Source of the DNA: Methanoprimaticola sp047501175
Lineage (GTDB): Archaea; Thermoplasmatota; Thermoplasmata; Methanomassiliicoccales; Methanomethylophilaceae
Direction: 5' to 3'
NCBI RefSeq assembly: GCF_047501175.1
Contig: NZ_JBEQWH010000001.1
Span: 1-64,000 of the forward strand
DNA: 64,000 bases
Every line of letters begins with the position of its first letter. Position 1 is the first letter of the stretch. The translations under genes were made by a program, and so were the position numbers. Positions 1-13,348 of the stretch are shown in pieces. The notes beneath the pieces are model-generated. The model did not search any database. It had not been told where the DNA came from and saw nothing but the letters and a program-made list of their open reading frames with translations.

Positions 1-3210
<3,210 letters not shown>

Positions 3211-3366
3211 ACTTGTGTTTTCGCATATAGCAGTTTGATTCGTCGATATGCCGACAGGCAATCTGATTTTCGTCGGTTCATTTCAATCATCCGCCCTTAT
3301 CCGGTCCATACGATCGGAATATCCTAGAGAGTTTTCAGATGGGGTTACATGTTAACGGTCCAGGTT

Positions 3367-3831
3367 TCATTCACCGGGCTTATCGACATACTTAGCAGTC
3401 AGGTGTTCGATGGTCAATGAAAGTCCACACATGTGTTCTAACTTTTCACCTATATTCTTCTTTGACGATTCGTTGTATGGTTTCGGAACATACTTGTCTA
3501 TGATCCGCTCGATGATCTCCTTCTTATCACCCTCAATGGAAAGGATTCCGAATGCAATGACACTCCTGTATTTGGAGTTACATACATGTTCAAAAACACA
3601 GAATGATGCTCTGGGATTCGATCTCAGAGACCTTAGCAGCAATCCATCTCTGGACGATGTGTGGAATTGCAGCAATCCCCGGTCATAGACGTAATTCATC
3701 GGAATGCCATATGGGTATCCTTCCACTCCAGAGACACTAAGTGTTCCAACCTTCCCATTTCTTAGGATCTCTTCTGCATCATCAGATGACAATCTACGAT
3801 CCGCACGATTCATCCCTGAGAACGGGCTCAT
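3367..3831 (-). CDS. Pyridoxamine 5'-phosphate oxidase-family flavin-binding protein
   Basis: This 154-residue protein resembles small PNPOx-like FMN-binding proteins (NimA-like group). The N-terminal part has the pattern 'L..DDAEEILRNGKVGTLSV...GYPYGIPMNYVYD', followed by a stretch rich in R, S and F (residues about 55-95) typical of the split-barrel fold. Family members bind FMN, F420 or haem and reduce small molecules; the substrate here is unknown. A minus-strand TATA-like element (3859-3867) sits about 30 bases before the ATG, implying an almost leaderless mRNA. The gene lies alone between the two identical 23S genes and is AT-richer than most of the window, suggesting it was acquired. 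The stop is TGA. Confidence 0.8.
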   Translation of the reverse strand: MSPFSGMNRADRRLSSDDAEEILRNGKVGTLSVSGVEGYPYGIPMNYVYDRGLLQFHTSSRDGLLLRSLRSNPRASFCVFEHVCNSKYRSVIAFGILSIEGDKKEIIERIIDKYVPKPYNESSKKNIGEKLEHMCGLSLTIEHLTAKYVDKPGE

Positions 3832-4198
3832 ACGCTAGCATGGATTTTTTGGAATATCTCTATATCGACATCAGTCGGACATTATCTCGTTACATGCATC
3901 TTCGATGGTGTTCTATTTGTTTTGCTTTCATCAGGATGTCCATGTCTGTGGATTCTATTCTAATTTGGATAATGTTCGATGCCAAAAATCCAAACTCGTG
4001 TGGTTGGATATACAATTATATGCAGTATTGTATTTATTTCAGCTAAATATGAATCGCTATTACCGTTAACTTTATTAACTATGCCCGTTTCACATGGTTT
4101 GTTGCGTCCGTCTGCGAGCACCTTTCTAGCACCTGAAAAGGGGCTTAAGGGAAGACTCGTAGGATTGACGCGGAAAGGATTGCGGCGACTCGTCGGAA

Positions 4199-4207
4199 GT
4201 CTTATAT
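4199..4207 (+). promoter_or_regulatory. TATA box of the 23S rRNA gene
   Basis: The sequence gtcttatat is an archaeal TATA-like box embedded in a short inverted repeat (ggaagt ... acttcc). Transcription would begin near 4230, upstream of the precursor stem at 4318-4331. The same element is at 11-19 for copy 1. Confidence 0.7.
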
Positions 4208-4377
4208 ACTTCCCTCGTCTACGCCGTTTCCACGCCTGCCGAGAAGTCGGCTGGATTCACAATCGCATGCACCCGGGCAGAGGTCCTGTCTCGGGGAAGT
4301 GGTGTAGGGCTCCGTAATTGGAGGATGAGAACGGATCAAGTCCGATGATCACCAATCATACGAAACCTGGACGTGTG

Positions 4378-7315
<2,938 letters not shown>

Positions 7316-7431
7316 CAGTTAAACAGGTTCCGTATGAAAAATTCTCATCCTCCAACCAACCACTTTACATTCTCGACATCATCCGATGTTCCATCCCATT
7401 TCGTGTTCGTGGTTCTTTCGAACGTCATCTG

Positions 7432-7440
7432 TTTATATGA
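7432..7440 (+). promoter_or_regulatory. TATA box for the MBL gene, leaderless start
   Basis: tttatatga is centred about 23-26 bases before the ATG at 7459, which places the transcription start at or next to the start codon. Confidence 0.6.
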
Positions 7441-7458
7441 CCTGGCCATGGCACCTCG

Positions 7459-8097
7459 ATGACCATCAGGAAGGTTCCATCGGCAATCCCGTACGATTCC
7501 AATATCTATCTGGTATCTGGCGATCATCCGATCATCGTGGATACGGGGTCCGGGGAAGACTCGGACAACGTCATCCGTTCCATCAGGCGGATGACAGACC
7601 GGTGCCCCTCTTCCATCGTGTTGACGCACTGCCATTATGATCATTGTGGCGGGCTCAAGGACATGGTCGACGCTTTCGGATGTCCCGCATATGCGGGAGC
7701 TCTTGACGTGGCGGCAATCTCTTCCGCAGATCCGATGTTGACGGTCTCGTCGCTCTTCGGTGCGACGATGCATCCCGTGGATGTGAACCCTCTGAAGGAG
7801 GGTGACACCATCGGGACCGGCGACCACACATTCCGTGTGATGGAGACCCCCGGCCATACTCCTGGGGGAATTTGTCTCTATGAGGGGTCCACAGGCTATC
7901 TGATTTCAGGAGACACTCTCTTCCTTACAGGTTACGGAAGGACGGATTTCTCCGGCGGATCGATGGGCGCCATGGTGGATTCACTGTCCAGGTTTAGTAA
8001 CATTGACATAAGGGGACTGTTTCCGGGTCATGGCAATACATGCGAAAGGTATGATTCCGGCTATCTCGCCGGGGTCTTGAGAATGGCAGGTGTTTGA
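7459..8097 (+). CDS. MBL-fold metal hydrolase (glyoxalase II-like)
   Basis: A 212-residue metallo-beta-lactamase-fold hydrolase. The metal-binding motif THCHYDH is at residues 56-62, the second metal ligand region is around 'METPGHTPGG', a conserved Asp is in 'LISGDTLFLTGYGRTDF', and the final His is in 'FPGHGNT'. This layout is that of glyoxalase II-like and related thioesterases that bind two Zn or Fe ions. The substrate cannot be read from sequence. The start is supported by a TATA box at leaderless distance. The 3' end runs to within 2 bases of the following Sua5 start, so the two genes are probably cotranscribed. Confidence 0.88.
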   Translation: MTIRKVPSAIPYDSNIYLVSGDHPIIVDTGSGEDSDNVIRSIRRMTDRCPSSIVLTHCHYDHCGGLKDMVDAFGCPAYAGALDVAAISSADPMLTVSSLFGATMHPVDVNPLKEGDTIGTGDHTFRVMETPGHTPGGICLYEGSTGYLISGDTLFLTGYGRTDFSGGSMGAMVDSLSRFSNIDIRGLFPGHGNTCERYDSGYLAGVLRMAGV

Positions 8098-8098
8098 A

Positions 8099-8737
8099 TT
8101 GAAGATAATAAAGTGCGATTACTCACACGGATTCGACCCCCAATGTGATGACGCGGTCATCGCTGCAGCAGAGGATGTTGCAGCCGGAAAGCTGATTGTG
8201 TATCCCACCGAGACCGTATACGGAATCGGAGCGGACATTTACAACGAAGCGGCGGTCAAGAACCTGTATGTGGTCAAGAACAGGCCTTTCGACATGCCAC
8301 TCTCCGTAGCGGTTTCAGACAAGGCCATGCTCGAGAGGGTCGCTGTTCTCAATGAGAATGCTGACAAGCTGATCAAGGCGTTCATGCCCGGGCCGATCAC
8401 GATAATCATAAAGAAGCAGCCGGACGTCCCGGACATCGTAACATCCTCGTCCCAGAAGGTCGGGATACGCATGCCCGACAACAGGTTCGCGCTCGAGCTG
8501 GTGAGGCGTACTGGGCCCATCGTGGCCACATCCGCCAATCTGCATTCTCATCCCGATGCGGTCAACGTAGATGCCGCGATCGCTGATTTCGGCGATTCGG
8601 TCGACACGTACATAGATTCGGGCGAATGTACGCTCGGAATGCCCTCCACGATCGTATGGCTCATGGACAAGGAAGTGGAGATCATCAGGCAGGGTGCCAT
8701 CCCTGCAGACAAGATCAGGGAAGTCTTAGGATGCTGA
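8099..8737 (+). CDS. Threonylcarbamoyl-AMP synthase (Sua5/YciO/YrdC family)
   Basis: The product makes threonylcarbamoyl-adenylate from threonine, bicarbonate and ATP, the first step of the universal t6A37 tRNA modification. The YrdC domain fills the protein (about 212 residues): 'GKLIVYPTETVYGIGADI' near the N-terminus, the KNRP motif that binds ATP, and the 'ATSANLHS' and 'PSTIVW' segments. There is no C-terminal Sua5 domain, so it is the short YrdC form. I chose a TTG start at 8099, preceded by aggtg at a spacing like that of rps4; a GTG at 8090 would add three residues and overlap the MBL gene. The 3' end overlaps the map start by 7 bases (ATGCTGA), indicating coupled translation. Confidence 0.88.
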   Translation: MKIIKCDYSHGFDPQCDDAVIAAAEDVAAGKLIVYPTETVYGIGADIYNEAAVKNLYVVKNRPFDMPLSVAVSDKAMLERVAVLNENADKLIKAFMPGPITIIIKKQPDVPDIVTSSSQKVGIRMPDNRFALELVRRTGPIVATSANLHSHPDAVNVDAAIADFGDSVDTYIDSGECTLGMPSTIVWLMDKEVEIIRQGAIPADKIREVLGC

Positions 8738-9621
8738 GTTCCGAGGAACTGGAGAAGCTGCGCAAGGCCGGACGCGTGTCCGGTGAGGCAAGGGAGTTGG
8801 GGATGTCCCTCGTGGGCGAGGGTGTGAAGCTCTACGACGTTGCACAGGAGGTGGAGGGATACATACGTTCGCACGGGTGCGGGCTAGCCTTCCCATGCAA
8901 CATCAGCAGGAACGAGATCGCTGCCCATTACACGCCGTCTTGCAACGATTCCAGTGTCTTCGAGATCGGAGATGTCGTCAAGATCGACTGTGGGGCTGAG
9001 TTGGACGGGTTCGTCGGGGATACCGCTGGGACCGTCGAAGTGGGTACCAAGAGATACACCGAGCTCATAGAGGCGTCCAAGAGGGCGAGGAACACGGTTG
9101 CCGAGTTCATCGGCGATGGTGTGACCCTAGGGGAGATCGGCAGGGCCGTGGAGATGAGTATGAAGCGTGATGGTTTCGTGCCCATCGAGAACCTCTGTGG
9201 ACACCAGATCGAGAGATACAATCTCCATGCGGGCCTCTCGGTCCCCAGCTACGACTCCGGCGACGATCAGAGGATCTTCTCCGGCATGACCGTCGCCATC
9301 GAGCCTTTCGCGACCGATGGAAAGGGTTATGTGGATAATGGTAAGTTCGGTAACATCGTCCGTATCGCGAGGGACAAGCCCCAGGCAGATCCGAAGGCAC
9401 AGGAATTCCTCGATTACTGCAAGGAGGAGTTCCATGAGTTCCCGTTCTGTGCGAGAAGCTGTGAGTTCCCGGATGCGGAGAAGCATGTCAGGAACCTGAT
9501 GCGTCGTGGCGTCCTCGCCGGATATGCTACCCTGGTAGAGGCCGGAGGCGGGATGGTGTCTCAACACGAGTACACTTTCTACATCGACGGTCACAGGGGA
9601 GAGGTGACGACTCTCCCGTGA
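8731..9621 (+). CDS. map: Methionine aminopeptidase, type II
   Basis: Removes the N-terminal methionine from nascent proteins. The 296-residue pita-bread fold shows the expected metal ligands in order: Asp in 'VVKIDCGAELDGFVGDTAG', His in 'NLCGHQIERYNLHAG', Glu in 'VAIEPFATDG', and Glu in 'SQHEYTFYI' near the C-terminus. The helical insert after the third ligand (about residues 205-255) is diagnostic of the archaeal and eukaryotic type II enzyme. The start is an ATG inside the Sua5 stop region; the reading frame stays open further upstream, but that part is antiparallel coding noise. The stop is TGA, followed within 15 bases by tRNA-Leu. Confidence 0.95.
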   Translation: MLSSEELEKLRKAGRVSGEARELGMSLVGEGVKLYDVAQEVEGYIRSHGCGLAFPCNISRNEIAAHYTPSCNDSSVFEIGDVVKIDCGAELDGFVGDTAGTVEVGTKRYTELIEASKRARNTVAEFIGDGVTLGEIGRAVEMSMKRDGFVPIENLCGHQIERYNLHAGLSVPSYDSGDDQRIFSGMTVAIEPFATDGKGYVDNGKFGNIVRIARDKPQADPKAQEFLDYCKEEFHEFPFCARSCEFPDAEKHVRNLMRRGVLAGYATLVEAGGGMVSQHEYTFYIDGHRGEVTTLP

Positions 9622-9635
9622 AACCCCAACCAAGT

Positions 9636-9723
9636 GCTGGAGTTGCCAAGCCTGGTCAAAGGCGAAGGACTCAAGATCCTTTCTCGTAGGAGTTCGCCGG
9701 TTCGAATCCGGCCTCCAGCACCA
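9636..9723 (+). tRNA. tRNA-Leu (anticodon CAA), CCA encoded
   Basis: Cloverleaf with acceptor stem gctggag (9636-9642) pairing with ctccagc (9713-9719) and discriminator A9720. The anticodon stem is aagga/tcctt with loop ctcaaga, giving anticodon CAA at 9672-9674. A long variable arm marks a class II tRNA, and the T-arm is gccgg-ttcgaat-ccggc. The 3' CCA is encoded at 9721-9723. Confidence 0.95.
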
Positions 9724-9860
9724 TTTCCCTTTTCAGAGCCCTTATCGACACTGTTTGGCTGTTCATTCCCGGAGGAGTCCTCGGATTCGACCCGGGGCGG
9801 GTTCACTGGCATGGTGCATCACCAACTGTCTGGGGTTCGGGTTCCTGCCCTCCCCCTACC

Positions 9861-9869
9861 TTTATAAAT
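9861..9869 (+). promoter_or_regulatory. TATA box of the rps13 operon
   Basis: tttataaat, with the transcription start expected near 9890. This leaves an untranslated leader of roughly 110 bases before rps13, unusually long for this window. Confidence 0.65.
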
Positions 9870-9889
9870 AATAAGCCCATCGCCACGTT

Positions 9890-10003
9890 CGCGTAAACTC
9901 AGGAACCCCTGTCCGGAGACGGAAGGGAACACTGAGAGTTCCTTCCTTCGGGAACCGGAGCTTGAGCACATCCCAACGGGATTCATTTACGGAGGCTATC
10001 TAT
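9890..10003 (+). promoter_or_regulatory. Structured 5' leader of the ribosomal protein operon
   Basis: The leader holds a hairpin (ggaagggaac at 9921-9930 with gttccttcc at 9938-9946, one bulge) and ends in the Shine-Dalgarno motif ggagg at 9991-9995, eight bases before the rps13 ATG. Ribosomal protein operons are often controlled by binding of one product, such as S4, to the leader. Whether this happens here is inference. Confidence 0.35.
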
Positions 10004-10483
10004 ATGGCAGGAGAGAAAAAGAAGTCGCAGAAAGCGGCGGTCGATGAGAACTTCAACTTCATCGTCCGTATCGCAAACACCGACATCGACGGTCAGAAGA
10101 AGACCGTCGTCGGACTGCAGAGCATCAAAGGCGTGGGAAAGAGGGTCGCTCAGATCGTCGCCAGCAAGGCCGATGTGGACCCCCACGTGAAGATGGGATC
10201 GCTCCCTGACGAGAAGGTCAAGGAGATCGAGGCCCTCGTCAAGTCCTACGTCGAGTACGCACCCACTTGGGCCATCAACAGGCAGAACGACTACGAGTCC
10301 GGTGCCGACATGCACCTTCTCGGAAACGACCTGGACATCATCCAGAAGGATGATATCAACAGGATGAAGATGATCCGTTCCTACCGCGGTGTCAGGCACG
10401 AGGGACGCCACAAGGTCAGGGGACAGAGGACCCGTTCCAATGGAAGGCACGGACTGACTCTCGGAGTCCAGAGGAAATCCTGA
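10004..10483 (+). CDS. rps13: 30S ribosomal protein S13
   Basis: Small-subunit head protein that contacts the 50S subunit and P-site tRNA. The 159-residue archaeal form has 'FIVRIANTDIDG' and 'LQSIKGVGKRVA' (helix-hairpin-helix-like region), and the basic C-terminal tail 'YRGVRHEGRHKVRGQRT' that reaches into the decoding centre. The ATG at 10004 has ggagg 8 bases upstream. The frame is open further upstream, but that longer form lacks a ribosome binding site. First gene of the operon, with rps4 10 bases downstream. Confidence 0.97.
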   Translation: MAGEKKKSQKAAVDENFNFIVRIANTDIDGQKKTVVGLQSIKGVGKRVAQIVASKADVDPHVKMGSLPDEKVKEIEALVKSYVEYAPTWAINRQNDYESGADMHLLGNDLDIIQKDDINRMKMIRSYRGVRHEGRHKVRGQRTRSNGRHGLTLGVQRKS

Positions 10484-10493
10484 GGTGATTTGA

Positions 10494-11141
10494 ATGGGAG
10501 ATCCTAAATTTTCACGTAAGACCTACGACACCCCCTCCCACCCTTGGCAGGGAGAGAGGATCAAGGCCGAACTCGAGGTCGTCCGCGCATTCGGACTCAA
10601 GAACAAGACCGAGGTCTGGAAGGCCGATACCATCCTCAGGAACCTGAGGAAGCAGTCCAGGGACCTTCAGGCACGCCTGAGGTCCGGAGACAAGCAGGCC
10701 AAGATCGAGGCCGAGGCACTTCTGAACAAGTGCGGAAGGCTCGGATACCTGCCCGTCGGATCCAACCTCAACGACATCCTTGCTCTGAAGAGCGAGGACG
10801 TCCTGTCCCGCAGGCTTCAGACCATCGTCTTCGAGAAGGGACTGGCCAGCACCATCAGGCAGGCAAGGCAGATGATCGTTCACGGACACATATTCATGAA
10901 CGGTCACAGGGTTACCGTTCCCGGATACCTCGTCTCCAGGGTCGAGGAATCCTCCATCGAGTACAACCCCGTGTCCCCCTACACCGATGAGATGCACCCC
11001 ATGAGGGTGTCCGCCGACCAGGCCGCGGCTTCCGCAGCGGTCAGGGCGAAGGCAGTCGCAGAGCAGGAGGCAGCCGATGCGGCAGCCGCCAAGGCCGATG
11101 CGGCAGAGGCAGGAATCACAGCAGAGGATGGTGTTAACTGA
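10494..11141 (+). CDS. rps4: 30S ribosomal protein S4
   Basis: Primary 16S-binding assembly protein. The N-terminal part is archaeal ('GDPKFSRKTYDTPSHPW'), and the S4 RNA-binding domain spans about residues 105-165, including 'RLQTIVFEKGLA' and 'ARQMIVHGHIFMNGHRV'. The last 45 residues are a low-complexity tail of Ala, Asp and Glu typical of archaeal S4. The start follows the motif aggtgatttga. The stop TGA shares its A with the rps11 ATG (TGATG at 11139-11143). Confidence 0.97.
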   Translation: MGDPKFSRKTYDTPSHPWQGERIKAELEVVRAFGLKNKTEVWKADTILRNLRKQSRDLQARLRSGDKQAKIEAEALLNKCGRLGYLPVGSNLNDILALKSEDVLSRRLQTIVFEKGLASTIRQARQMIVHGHIFMNGHRVTVPGYLVSRVEESSIEYNPVSPYTDEMHPMRVSADQAAASAAVRAKAVAEQEAADAAAAKADAAEAGITAEDGVN

Positions 11142-11527
11142 TGACCGCAAAATGGGGAATCGCAAACATCTACGCCAGCTACAACAACGTCATGATCACT
11201 CTGACCGACATCACCGGTGCCGAGACCATCACCAAGGCAACCGGAGGAATGGTCGTCAAGCAGGCCAAGGACGAGTCTTCGCCCTATGCCGCCCAGAAGG
11301 CAGCCGAGAAGGTCGCCGAGGCAGCTAAGGAGAAGGAGTTCGTCGGTATCCATGTCAGGGTCAGGGCACCCGGAGGCAACAAATCTGCCTCTCCCGGTCC
11401 CGGAGCCCAGGCTGCGATCCGTGCCCTCACCAGGGCTGGCCTCAAGATCGGCCGTATCGAGGATGTCACACCCATACCGCACGACGGTACCAAGAAGAAG
11501 GGCGGACGCAGGGGACGCAGGGTCTGA
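11141..11527 (+). CDS. rps11: 30S ribosomal protein S11
   Basis: Platform protein of the small subunit, 128 residues. The uS11 signature is clear: 'GIANIYASYNNVMITLTDI', 'ETITKATGGMVVK', 'VHVRAPGG' type core, and the Arg/Gly-rich tail 'KKKGGRRGRRV'. Translation is coupled to rps4 by a one-base overlap. RpoD follows after 12 bases with its own ggggga ribosome binding site. Confidence 0.97.
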   Translation: MTAKWGIANIYASYNNVMITLTDITGAETITKATGGMVVKQAKDESSPYAAQKAAEKVAEAAKEKEFVGIHVRVRAPGGNKSASPGPGAQAAIRALTRAGLKIGRIEDVTPIPHDGTKKKGGRRGRRV

Positions 11528-11539
11528 GGGGGAACTCTC

Positions 11540-12388
11540 ATGGAGATAGAGATTCTCGAAATGGAGGAGAGGAAGGCGAGGTTCATCCTTCGCAACTCCT
11601 CGCCCGCCATGGCCAACGCTCTCCGCAGGACGCTCCTGACCGACCTGCCTAAGATGGCGATCGACAAGGTGGAGTTCCACCTGGGTCCCGTCGACATGGA
11701 CGGTAAGGAGTACGAGAGTACCACGCCCCTGTTCGATGAAATCATCGCCCACAGACTCGGAATGGTCCCGGTCCCCACGGACCTCGACCTGTTCGTCCCG
11801 CAGGAGGAATGTTCCTGTCACGGCGAGGGGTTCTGCCCCAACTGCACCATCATGTACAGTCTGAACAAGCACGGACCGTGCACGGTGTACTCGGGCGACC
11901 TCATGCCCCTCGGCAACCCTGACCTCAAGGTCAAGGACGAGTTCATCCCCATCGTGGAGCTCACTGACGGTCAGGCCGTCATGATCTACGCGTATGCTGT
12001 GATGGGCACAGCCAAGAAGCACGTCAAGTGGCAGGTATGCAACGGTGTGGGGTATTCGTACCTCCCCGTGATCGATATCGATGAGAAGCACGCCTCCGAC
12101 GAGGACATGATCGAGGTCGCCAAAGTGTGTCCCAAGCATGTCTACGGGGTCGAGGGCGGAAAGCTGACGGTCGTCAAGCCCAGGGACTGCAACCTCTGCA
12201 TGTCCTGTGTGGAGAGCATCGGTGCGGGCAGGGGACTGTCCGTCACCGGTGACGACACCCAGTTCGTCTTCAAGTTCGAGACCGACGGATCCCTTACTGC
12301 GAGACAGGCGCTCGACAAGGCTGTCGAGATACTCTCCGAGGAGGCCCAGGCCTTCAAGGTCGAGATCGAGAGCCTCGAAGCACAGTGA
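11540..12388 (+). CDS. rpoD: DNA-directed RNA polymerase subunit D
   Basis: Archaeal counterpart of bacterial alpha and eukaryotic Rpb3. It pairs with subunit L (encoded at 57023-57277) to start RNAP assembly. The 282-residue chain shows the alpha-like dimerisation motif 'NSSPAMANALRRTLL'. A ferredoxin-like insert has four cysteines (C197, C217, C220, C223) that can hold one Fe-S cluster, and a separate Cys cluster lies at C91, C93, C99 and C102. Retention of the Fe-S ligands fits a strict anaerobe. In many archaea this gene is followed by rpl18e, rpl13, rps9 and rpoN; here a terminator-like hairpin follows instead. Confidence 0.97.
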   Translation: MEIEILEMEERKARFILRNSSPAMANALRRTLLTDLPKMAIDKVEFHLGPVDMDGKEYESTTPLFDEIIAHRLGMVPVPTDLDLFVPQEECSCHGEGFCPNCTIMYSLNKHGPCTVYSGDLMPLGNPDLKVKDEFIPIVELTDGQAVMIYAYAVMGTAKKHVKWQVCNGVGYSYLPVIDIDEKHASDEDMIEVAKVCPKHVYGVEGGKLTVVKPRDCNLCMSCVESIGAGRGLSVTGDDTQFVFKFETDGSLTARQALDKAVEILSEEAQAFKVEIESLEAQ

Positions 12389-12396
12389 AACTCATT

Positions 12397-12420
12397 GCCC
12401 GGCATCTCTGCCGGGCTTTT
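12397..12420 (+). terminator. Hairpin plus T-run after rpoD
   Basis: gcccggc (12397-12403) and gccgggc (12410-12416) form a 7-bp GC stem with a 6-base loop, followed by tttt. It ends the ribosomal protein operon. Confidence 0.6.
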
Positions 12421-12427
12421 ACCCCCA

Positions 12428-12436
12428 TTTATATAG
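12428..12436 (+). promoter_or_regulatory. TATA box, leaderless start
   Basis: tttatatag is centred about 26 bases before the ATG at 12458, so the mRNA of the zinc-ribbon gene probably begins at its start codon. Confidence 0.65.
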
Positions 12437-12457
12437 TATCTTTCTCTTCGCCGGGTC

Positions 12458-13348
12458 ATGAAGATCTGTCCCAAATGCGGTCAAGCGACTGCCGACGATT
12501 CCGACGAGTTCTGCACCAAATGCGGTGCGTACTACACGGACAAGCAGAGTGTCAAGCAGAACGCTTCACCGATGGCCGCCGCATTAGGGATGATGCCTCC
12601 GCAGGCCAAGCCCAAGGCCGTCCCCGTCCCGGAGGGAGGGACGCTGAAGGCAGGTATCGATGACATGGAGGCCGGTAACTTCCCTGAGGGACTCGCACAG
12701 TGGACGTCATACGTCAGGGAGAACGGACAGCCATCCGAGGACGACTATGGCCTGATGGTGTCGACGGCGGCCGCATGCATTCTCGCATCATCCGGTGACG
12801 GACAGCTCCACTCCCGTGCCGGTGTGTCCGAGTTTGCCATGGAGGTCGAGGGGGAGTTCATCCAGGATCTGATGACCGCTCTGATCGAGGGATCGAGCGA
12901 GGACCCTGTCAAGGCAGCATCGGTATCGTCCGAATACATGTATCTGGCACTGGAGAGCTTCAGCATCTATCCCGACCTCAGGGATGTCCTGGATGTCCTG
13001 GGACGTGTCCCGGCCGACATCGGAGGGTTGATGGAAAGGTGCTCTCCGGAGGCTGGTACCAAGCCCGAGGCCGAGATGAACATCCATATCGCGTTCTCGA
13101 AGATGATCTCGGAGGCGATACGTGACGCGGTCGTTGCGGCCGGTAATGAGCGGATGGATGCCCTGGCGGATCACTGGTCCACCAAGGCGAACCTTCCGTA
13201 TGTGAACATCGTGTTCAACCTGTCAGGTCTCTTCGCACAGGTATCCATGGCGAAGAATGTCGGAAAGCTGACCGCCAAGCTTCTGAACAAGGGCATATCC
13301 ATGCAGTTGGAGGCTTTCAAGAACTCATACTTCAACGTCAAGCTGTGA
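12458..13348 (+). CDS. Zinc-ribbon protein of unknown function
   Basis: I do not recognise this 296-residue protein beyond its N-terminus, a zinc ribbon with CPKCG at residues 4-8 and CTKCG about 15 residues later. A linker rich in Pro and Lys follows (about 45-60), then an alpha-helical body with no visible transmembrane segment or catalytic motif. It is probably cytoplasmic. The gene has its own TATA box and follows the rpoD terminator. It converges on polC with no spacer: its TGA (13346-13348) abuts the complement of the polC stop, forming the palindrome TGATCA. Confidence 0.7.
   Translation: MKICPKCGQATADDSDEFCTKCGAYYTDKQSVKQNASPMAAALGMMPPQAKPKAVPVPEGGTLKAGIDDMEAGNFPEGLAQWTSYVRENGQPSEDDYGLMVSTAAACILASSGDGQLHSRAGVSEFAMEVEGEFIQDLMTALIEGSSEDPVKAASVSSEYMYLALESFSIYPDLRDVLDVLGRVPADIGGLMERCSPEAGTKPEAEMNIHIAFSKMISEAIRDAVVAAGNERMDALADHWSTKANLPYVNIVFNLSGLFAQVSMAKNVGKLTAKLLNKGISMQLEAFKNSYFNVKL

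Noticed and set aside
7316..7458. A 5S or 16S rRNA gene after the second 23S copy
   Set aside because: The segment is short and has no 5S- or 16S-like sequence. The MBL promoter starts right after the repeat.
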